From positions 1-23,478 of the forward strand of contig AVPN01001370.1 of the NCBI GenBank assembly GCA_000695325.1: DNA of 23,478 nucleotides. Reading direction: 5' to 3'. Positions within the stretch are counted from its first letter, which is position 1. Each line of letters opens with the position of its first letter. Shown in pieces: positions 16,413-23,478 of the stretch. The notes below the pieces were generated by a model. It ran no database searches. It was given only the letters and a program-made list of their open reading frames with translations, and was not told the DNA's origin. The position numbers and the translations under genes were made by a program. Origin of the DNA: Pleurobrachia bachei. Lineage: Eukaryota; Ctenophora; Tentaculata; Cydippida; Pleurobrachiidae.

Positions 16413-16794
16413 GCATGTTCTAGAGTCTACACTTTCAACGCTACAATTTCATGTAGCAAACAGCGATCTTCCAGATCCGGGACTGAATTAGCAAGTGAAG
16501 CTAGCTCGTACCTGCAATTACATGGTACTGTTCTGCTTTTTGCTTTGCTTTACGGTCCCAACAACCAGACATAAAAACTTCTCTTGAGAGCTCTCTGCTC
16601 TTGTAACATCCAATTCTCTTCTGTAACATCTCACATAGCACTACCGGCTCTTCATACGTCTTGTATTGTAGGTACAATATATTTCACAATTGACAGTCTG
16701 ATAGACTCTGTAACACACAACATTTCATGATATAATCCAATCTTCTGAGACTGTGTGCATCACACAATACACATTTCATGATATCCCGATCTGA

Positions 16795-19270
16795 TTATTC
16801 GATTGGTTCCACTTTCGGTTTAATAAGGTCGATATCTAGTAGAGCCTGGGGTATTAGGGAGGAGGTGGAAGGCCCGACAGGAGAGGAGGAGGATGTGCTG
16901 GGAGAGGACATGTGATACTCCCCTGGGATAATGGGAGGTGTAGTGGTGTCCCTCGAACCAGGTCTCACAAATGAGGGGAACAGAGCTATCCAGAAATCAC
17001 TAGTACACAGAAATCGAATATTGTCATCTATCTGCTGTTTGGTGAAGCTAGAGAAGGCGAAGGGCCAGTTGTATGTAACCAACTTGGTACTACCTGCCTC
17101 GTCTGTGTGTACAAACACCTTGGATATTACAAACAGGATGGATTTGTCTGCACACATTAGCCGCGTGACATGGTGACTGTAACCGTTCTTTTTTACAAAA
17201 CAAGTTGATTTCTCAATCTCTGCAAGTTTCAGTAGGTCCTCTGTCAGAACGTGTTCCGTGGCGCTCTGACTGAATGATGGGTAACCAAGGAGGTTGTCGA
17301 GGAGGATATTCCGCTTTCCGAGAAATGTGAAGTCAGAATCGAGGATGGTTTCATTGACTTTGAATGGGTCGATTGGGTTGCTGTACATCTGACTGCAGAT
17401 CTCCGCGTAGCCGAGGGGGGGGTAGTTGGGGACTGGGGAGATCGAGGTGATGAGGGGTGGGGGGTAGTTGGGGATCGAGGTAGTTTAGTTGGAGAGCGAG
17501 ATCGAGGTAGTTTAGTTGGAGAGCGAGATCGAGGTAGTTTAGTTGGGGAGAGAGATCGAGGTAGTTTGGTAGGGGGTAGTTTAGTTGGGAAGGGAGAAGC
17601 TATGAGTAATAATGATGAGAGAGATATTTTAGTAGGTGAGAGGTAAGTATTTCAGTAGGGGAGAGAGGTAGTTTAGTTGAGAACGAAGCAAGAGAGACTC
17701 GGGTGTTTTATAAGGCACACGAAGTAATAATGGATATCAAGTTTGACCGTAGCAGTCTTAGTGGGAGGTATTTTGTTAAGTTGCTGGAGGAAGAATAATC
17801 CATTATCTGATCGGGTAAAACGTCTTTTAGGGATAGACTAGCAACTATAGCAAGACATTAATAAAGAGGGAAAGATGATCTAGATTGCATTAAGTTCCAA
17901 TACAAATAATCTTACCTCCCTCTAGCTGATGTATTTTCCCGTAAAAGCTAAACGGTTCCAGACTTTTGCACCCGGTCTTGTAATTGTGCATGAAACACAG
18001 GACATACTGGTTTCGTTCCAGGAAGATCTTTTGTAGAACTTTCTCTCCCATGGCAATGATTTTACCTGGGAAGTTGTTACTATTTATACAGTGGAAACTG
18101 GGTAATGGCAAGTTGTTACTGAAGTGGAGAGAGAATGGGAGATAATTTTAGAGGGTAGATTTATATGCAACTGTCCATATCATATCTTAATCAAAAAGAC
18201 TAACCGACAACTGTCAGAGAGAGCTTGTCAAAATAGCACGTCAGTAATCACTGTCAGACAAATACAGTTGGGGTACGACTGTAGTAACGAAACTATAAAA
18301 CTCCTGATCAGCACTAAATGACTCCTAACTAAAGCTCCTCGATGCACTAAATGACTCACTGATATGTTCCCCTATCACGTCCTCTTTGTGACCAAGTGCT
18401 GTAAGGAAGTTAGGAGAGGTATAAACTATCGTCCCCTGGTTGTTTATCCCCAGTCCAACGCTGTTTCGTGCCAGCAAGATCTTGTTTAGGTCGTCCGAAG
18501 AGAGAGACATCTCCTGAAAAGAGAGAGGTAAATAGAAAGAGGGAGAGAACCTAAAAAGGTCTGATTTGTATTTGCTGCAGGGGTGTGTTGTTATATAATG
18601 TTCAAGAAGCTGCAGTCCGTGATTTTCAATCTACACTTTAACAGCAGTCCATGACTGAAGATAGTTTTATTCAAACCACTATATTCATGATATTATATCA
18701 TGAATATAGTGGTTTGAATAAAACTATCTTCAGTCATGGACTGCAGCTTTAAAGTGTAGATTGAATGGGACACCCTGTAATATTTACCGTCATCATATTA
18801 GAGGTTGATTTGGCTGGCACCATCGTCCCACCATTCTGTACCCCATTCCCACCAGGTTGTTCCACATTCCCATTAGGTTGTACCACATGGCCTCCAGATT
18901 GTACCCCATTCACATCAGCCTGTACACCTGCTTCCTTCTTCCCATTAAATTGATCAGGTTGCGGTTCTCGGAAGGGTACCATTGGTAGTTTCCCTGCAGC
19001 TGCCATATCTGCATTGGTTAGATGCTGCAACTCAACAGGACCTGGTAAACTGGAGGTAGGGGATTTCTCCTTGATGGTACAGAACTTATCGAGGGTCAGG
19101 ATGGAGACAGCTGTGGATAAACATTTGTTGGTGGAGAGGGTTTCTGTGCTGAGCACGGCGTTCAGATCCTGCATGATGTCACGGAACAGGTCTCGGTTCC
19201 GTTTAGCTCGCTTTTTCTCCGCCTCCTTAATCACATTCAGCTCATCTTTTTTCTTTTTCTTCCGTGCCAT
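16795..19270 (-). CDS. CLOCK/NPAS2-like bHLH-PAS transcription factor
   Basis: Four exons: 19270-18788, 18513-18360, 18065-17916, 17432-16795. All GT..AG, phases consistent; 474 residues. bHLH at about 16-68 (RDLFRDIMQDLNAVL, then NKCLSTAVSILTLDKF, aligning with CLOCK RRDQFNVLIKELGSML and DKSTVLQKSIDFLRKH). PAS-A spans exons 2-3 (GTIVYTSPNFLTALGHKEDV, then NQYVLCFMHNYKTG, like CLOCK NQLEFCCHMLRGT). PAS-B is in exon 4 (DFTFLGKRNILLDNLLGY). Where CLOCK has EKKRRD before helix 1, this protein has AKRNRD, so the E-box-contacting Glu appears to be Ala. Exon 1 also has degenerate NGVQ-GG octapeptide repeats. The C-terminus is short, Ser/Pro-rich and ends KPKVEPIE, without a long Gln-rich domain. 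I prefer ATG 19270, ten bases after acceptor CACCACTGCAATTAG; an ATG at 19312 is in frame but upstream of that acceptor. Role by family: a nuclear circadian or related dimeric regulator. Confidence 0.83.
17461..17590. repeat. 27-base minisatellite in intron 3 of the CLOCK-like gene
   Basis: Repeats of GTAGTTTAGTTGGAGAGCGA plus GATCGAG on the plus strand, three good copies and degenerate ones on both sides. In the coding sense the intron reads as pyrimidine-rich CTACCTCGATCTCGCTCTCC. The used acceptor (GATCTCCCCAG at 17433-17443) lies just beyond it. Confidence 0.85.
18621..18766. repeat. Large near-perfect palindrome in intron 1 of the CLOCK-like gene
   Basis: Fifty-base arms at 18644-18693 and 18695-18744 are exact mirror images around one central T (CATGATAT T ATATCATG). 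Similarity continues less perfectly outward to about 18621 and 18766 (TCAATCTACACTTTAA). No coding content. The perfect arms imply a very recent foldback element or active arm-to-arm conversion. Confidence 0.93.
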
Positions 19271-19312
19271 CTTTTCCAACCTAATTGCAGTGGTGTTGGG
19301 GTTAGTTTTCAT

Positions 19313-20150
19313 AACATGTCAGACACGGTTCGGAGAGGACAGTCTTTTGTGTGACAAGGGATTAGTTATTGTGTACCGTGACAGAGAGGGAGATGTAAAA
19401 AGGGCAGTGCTTGTCATGGGGAAGTGGAAACTGCTTCAGTTTTGAGAATAGATTTAGCCATATTAGACAATAAGCGAACGCGTTTTGCTTAACAATTTAG
19501 CTAGGTTGAACATCTGTTGAAAGGCTATAAATACAAGATCAAATGATCAAAATCATGATGAAAGGTTGGGGAATAAACTCTGTGGAGTTGAAGTACGGTT
19601 TTTTAATTTTTCTCTTTAGGGAATTCGATCAAGGAAAAAGGTGTGTTAGAACTTGGAGAGGAAAACACATTCTAAGTGTTAAGTGGAAATGTATTAAAAA
19701 CTAGCAAAACTTAATTAAAAACAATCAAATATTTTCTGACTCGTGACAATAAAAAAGAGATTCAAAATAAATTAGTTTATAGTCCCCCTTTTTTTAAAAT
19801 AGTTACATATCTTCCACAACCCCTCCACACTCACGCTCCCATGTTCACGTGGATTTATTTTTTTAAAGCCCAGAAAGAGACAGAGTTGAGCGAGGCAAGA
19901 TCACGTTTATAGGATGTCTTGGGTTTGTGATACTGGTGGTTTGTTGGGTTAATAAGCCCAGAGGTATACTCGTAGTGGCTAGTTGTATTCCTATTTACCC
20001 CTCCTAAAGTTTCCAATTAGAAGCTAATTAGATCTGTAATCACTTTCGACGATTACAATCAACGATAGTAATCATTGACTTTTGACTTTCGTTACGGATC
20101 TAAATCGGTGATCGTTTCCTAAGTTTGTTGCCCAGTTATCACATTATAGG
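19313..20150. other. Intergenic stretch between PINK1 3' end and the CLOCK-like gene
   Basis: AT-rich DNA with no coding frame supported. An imperfect inverted repeat lies at about 20027-20105 (TTAGATCTGTAA versus TTACGGATCTAA, with GATTAC/GTAATC pairs inside). On the minus strand AATAAATCC at about 19849-19857 could serve PINK1 polyadenylation. Confidence 0.45.
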
Positions 20151-22279
20151 TCACGTGATCAAACCTAAAACGGTTCTCTCTCCAGTATTCCCTAATACAC
20201 CAGCCATATCAAGAAACTGGGTTAAAAGCACTGCCTCAAAAGTTCGATCCATTACAAGATTCCAGATATTTAGAGCAGTCTCACTGTGGCTCTCCCCTAA
20301 CCATCTGATACTACCTGCCTTTATAGCGGCATCACGAGCACTAGGCCGTTCTAAAGGGTCCCGTGAAAGTAGGGATCGTGTTAGTTCTGAAAGGGGGTAG
20401 TGAGGTATCGGGGGAAGGTCTGATAAAGTGTAGGTTTTAGGAGATAGGCCACCAGGTGAGAAGGGGCATTTCTCTCCTATCATTTCATAGATCATAGTTC
20501 CAACCGACCATACATCAGATTTGGAGTAATCACAAGACCCTCCCTCCAATGTAGACCCTATCTCAGGGGGTATTAACGGGTTACCCCAGGATCGTCCATG
20601 TGGCCATGAGTCTGTCACAGTCATACCCTGGTGACACATCCCAAAGTCTGTTATAACGGCATGGAGGGTACCACACGGCATCTCTCTGATTAGTATGTTC
20701 TCTGTTTTGATGTCCCGGTGTACTAGACCGTTCTTATTAATGTGGTGAACCCCCGACAGGACTTGGAAGAGGATTAGACAGATTTGAGAGGGAGAAAGGG
20801 TTGTAGTGGAGAGATGGGAGGAGAGGGAGCGGTCAAATAGTGGCATCTCAATGAAGAGTGTCCGGTCGTAGGCTATGTTGTGGTCAAACACAAGGGAAAA
20901 CTCACCGATCACCTAATGAGGGATAATAATATATTATGACGTGTTGAAGATTGGAAAAACTGAAAAACAAAAAGCCTCTTATAGAGTTTAGTAATCAATA
21001 CTAACCAATAGTACAGACCAAGTACTAAACCAAGTACATACTTTATTATTACTAGAAAAGGACATAACACTGACCTCATCAGTTAATGGTATGTTATCAT
21101 CAACAAAATATCCAGTTATCTGGACCACATTCCGGTGTTTTGGAACTCCCTTCAGACTCAACTCAGCCCCAAAATACTCCTCTCTCAGCATGTCATAGGA
21201 AGATCCCGTGAACCAATTAAACATGGCCTTCAATGCTACTTCCCTGCCCGTGTTCTTGTTGGTTGCTTTGTAGACCAGGGCACAGGTACTCATGTCTCCT
21301 ATCTTGGCTGTTATCTGGAGGAGGGGTACAGAAGATACAGTCACTGCTTGTCAAGTTAGGGTATTATGAATCATAAACATTGGGTTCAGTAAGGAAAGAA
21401 ATGTTTGGTTACGAATTCACCCCAACGCTGCATAACCCACGATGAGGGGTAATTTCATTACCAACGCAAATGTGGGACATTCAGACTAGTTCACAATGTA
21501 AAACACTCACTGAATAATCCTGCAGAGTTAGAGTTAGGGATCCAGTACCATCATCCTCCCCCTCCTCTTCTTCCCAGTTCACCCCACTCACTAAAAGGGC
21601 ACACAACTTCTCCCACTGTAAAGATAGAAATTGTGTAGCTCACACTGCATTTTATAAGGGTGGGGGAATTCGGCAGAGCAATGCATAAATATGAAAAGTC
21701 TTGGTCTAAGATTCGGTGGAATATTTCTACTTTCTAGAATGAACATCCTACTGCAGAATGGAATAACTCAAGCAGCGATATATCATTCTATTACTTGTAA
21801 CTTGTCCCACTCTTCTAGGGTAAGGTGAGGCCCAAGGAGGGTAAAGGCGGTTGAGGTCAAAAGTTGAACCAGCTCTGATTTCTTTTCGCAGTACCTGGTG
21901 GGAGTGGTAAGAGGTGTTTTAGTTGAGAAGACATAATATAATAATAATAAGACATAATATATTGGTGGAGTGGATTTAAATGAATAATAAAATGCGATGT
22001 TTTGATTGGAGTTTTTATGACTTTAATATCTAGTTTGCGTCTTAAATTTCCACTCAGAGTGAAATTGTACACTTAGTAAATCCCAATACTATACCTGAAA
22101 GCGATAGGAGTAGGAAGCACTATCTGCTCCTTTACCAGCCTTCCAAAACATTGCTCGTAATTGTGGCGATGCCCAACAAATGTTCGTGTGTAAATTCGTA
22201 TAAACAGAGGGGCATACCGGACAGTCTGCCTGCTTATCGCTGCCCGTAACATGTGGGCCAGGCGACTACGGACCACCAT
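20151..22279 (-). CDS. PINK1: PINK1, mitochondrial Ser/Thr kinase of mitophagy
   Basis: Five exons: 22279-22095, 21894-21795, 21615-21511, 21314-21075, 20912-20151. Phases match and all are GT..AG; 463 residues (human 581). PINK1 accumulates on damaged mitochondria and phosphorylates ubiquitin and Parkin (family knowledge). The N-terminus (MVVRSRLAHMLRAAISR..) is an Arg-rich presequence. Next comes YCEKKSELVQLL, matching human EEKQAESRRAV. The N-lobe has VALKAMFNWFTGSS (Lys159), matching human AIKMMWNISAGSS, and RTLFIEM, matching RTLFLVM. Catalytic motifs are VHRDIKTENIL (Asp277, Asn282) and TDFGMC (Asp299); SWGNPLIPPE takes the APE position. The C-terminal region begins SIRWLGESHSETAL but ends about 40 residues early relative to human. 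No clear transmembrane helix is seen between presequence and kinase. The glycine loop is degenerate (IGDMSTCALVY). Acceptor TTTAAATTAG lies one base before ATG. Confidence 0.92.
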
Positions 22280-23478
22280 CCTAATTTAAAATGTACACTC
22301 GTCACTCAATTTGGAACTTTTAAAGTCGTCAAGTTTTGAAATCATTTCATGACGCATGATATCTGAAATATGAGCCTTCTTGTAATCGGAGAGCCAATAT
22401 TATGAAATATTAATCATAATATTATTTGTGTGTCACACAATGTGTGAGCAGTGCTCACTGGGTAGGGGACGGGGAGGGAGGGGGAAGTAGGCCATGCCCG
22501 GTACCCCCTTCCCCGCTCAGGTGTCGCTTCGTCTATTCCGTGGCAGAGAGGCCAAACTTTTTCTGTAAAATCGATCCATTGCTACATATTGCTGGATGCC
22601 AGCACCTAGCCAGCACCCCCTAAGACTCAATTTAACGACTATCCACGGTTATAGGGAGTAAATGTACACCAATTGGAACACCCCAGGACGTTTATTAGAG
22701 ATGTTTGCCTCGCGACAGGTGGCAGAAAAGCATTATTGACGTCAACGCACAATAGAAAAATTCCAGCACTTTTTGAATCCCAAAATTCCCATTGCCAGCA
22801 CTTTTTCAACAATTTTGACCTGGGTCTATTATCATGAATATATACAAATGTACAATGGAAATCTCGAGGCAAGTCTTATCACTGCTCACGTGACTGAAAT
22901 TACTGGCCAAAAGACGGCCCCAGGCCCATCAATTTCAAAACCTCCCCTACATGCATGGATGTGAGGGATTTGCCGTCGAGAACATATAGAAAATACAAGT
23001 TGATAGTCCGCTTTTTTGCCTGACGGCAATTGGAATTACTAGCAAAACTGTTCTGCTGCTCGAGGGAGTAAGATTCATAAAATCAAGTCTAATTTACAAT
23101 TCTTTTGAGTTAGGGGACGGGTTACTTGACATTTGCTGCAGGTGAGGATGCGTAACAGGGTCTAAAGCGCTGGCAAACGAAGCTGTTTCGTCCACAGCAA
23201 ACAAAAACCAAACTCGGAAGACCGACGGCCAGCGTTAAAATCTGGGTTTTTGATTGAGTCGCTTGACACTGTGTAAAAAAGAAAGATGAACAATTCAAGA
23301 GCAGGGAAGGCGCTCGTGGGTGTCCGGGTGTCCGCGGACAAAAGTTGCTGTTGGCATACGCTGCAGGCCCTTCAAAATGATTGCGGCGCAAACGAGGGGA
23401 TTGTAGCGCATTCCAAAAGTTGCTGGCAACGTTGACATATGCTACATGTCCTTATAAAGGACATGGAGGGTGAACCGC
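22280..23478. other. Gene-free stretch upstream of PINK1
   Basis: No convincing exon was found on either strand. Visible items are an AT hairpin (AATATTATGA / TCATAATATT, 22396-22423); a C/G-rich block at 22460-22510; a direct repeat CCAGCACTTTTT (22763-22774 and 22795-22806); and a pair of related roughly 45-base segments near 23339 and 23413 starting AAAAGTTGCTG. The PINK1 promoter presumably lies in the first part. Confidence 0.5.

Noticed and set aside
19268-19312. Upstream in-frame ATG at 19312 as the start of the CLOCK-like protein
   Set aside because: An acceptor (TGCAATTAG) lies between it and the ATG at 19270; the upstream peptide reads through a branch-site-like CTAACCCC, so it is more likely outron or intron sequence. 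Not fully excluded.
5136-22893. CACGTG E-boxes scattered through the window, of interest because of the CLOCK-like gene
   Set aside because: About six hits in 23.5 kb is what chance predicts for a hexamer; two lie in repeats and one overlaps the PINK1 stop.
1-23478. CRISPR arrays, bacterial operons, retroviral or Polinton-like elements, rRNA
   Set aside because: Direct repeats lack CRISPR-like regular spacers, genes have spliceosomal introns, and no reverse transcriptase, integrase, capsid or rRNA-like sequence was seen.

Overview
This window is nuclear DNA from an animal. It holds eight recognisable spliced or single-exon genes, each a few kilobases or less. Most introns are 50-250 bases, with GT..AG borders and, in places, TACTAAC/CTAAC-like branch sites. 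SART1, renalase, PINK1, LYRM4/ISD11, a CLOCK-like bHLH-PAS factor and a class A GPCR together point to Metazoa. The lineage cannot be fixed from sequence alone. Every gene whose start is visible has a splice acceptor 0-22 bases upstream of its ATG. This is the expected pattern in lineages with spliced-leader trans-splicing (ctenophores, hydrozoans, flatworms, rotifers and others); together with the divergent receptor it makes a non-bilaterian such as a ctenophore an attractive but unproven guess.

Layout. 1-246: 3' end of a Pro/Ser-rich gene (+). 1367-2347: seven-transmembrane receptor (-), with one in-frame stop between TM5 and TM6. 3420-4727: single-exon MFS transporter of the SLC18/SLC18B1 type (-). 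5782-8931: SART1, five exons (+). 9270-10901: renalase, five exons (+), with one apparent 1-base excess in a C run. 11597-12077: unrecognised mitochondrial-looking protein (-), with one apparent 1-base excess in a G run. 12326-13306: LYRM4/ISD11, three exons (-). 13307-16794: gene-free and repeat-rich, with a CT microsatellite, MITE-like foldbacks, a tandem pair of about 0.5 kb repeats with palindromic centres, and a minisatellite. 16795-19270: CLOCK-like bHLH-PAS gene, four exons (-). 20151-22279: PINK1, five exons (-). 22280-23478: no gene seen.

Functional themes. PINK1, LYRM4 and probably the unknown protein next to LYRM4 are mitochondrial. SART1/renalase and LYRM4/unknown are same-strand pairs separated by only 240-320 bases (stop to next acceptor), so they could be polycistronic if trans-splicing operates.

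Most unusual features: (1) the uniform acceptor-before-ATG arrangement; (2) two renalase introns in which the 3' splice site plus the start of the exon has been tandemly duplicated (three copies in intron 1, two in-frame copies in intron 3); (3) a 101-base almost perfect palindrome in an intron of the CLOCK-like gene; (4) two adjacent repeat copies that carry different palindromes at exactly the same internal point, one also holding a roughly 360-base foldback insertion whose empty site is preserved in the other copy.
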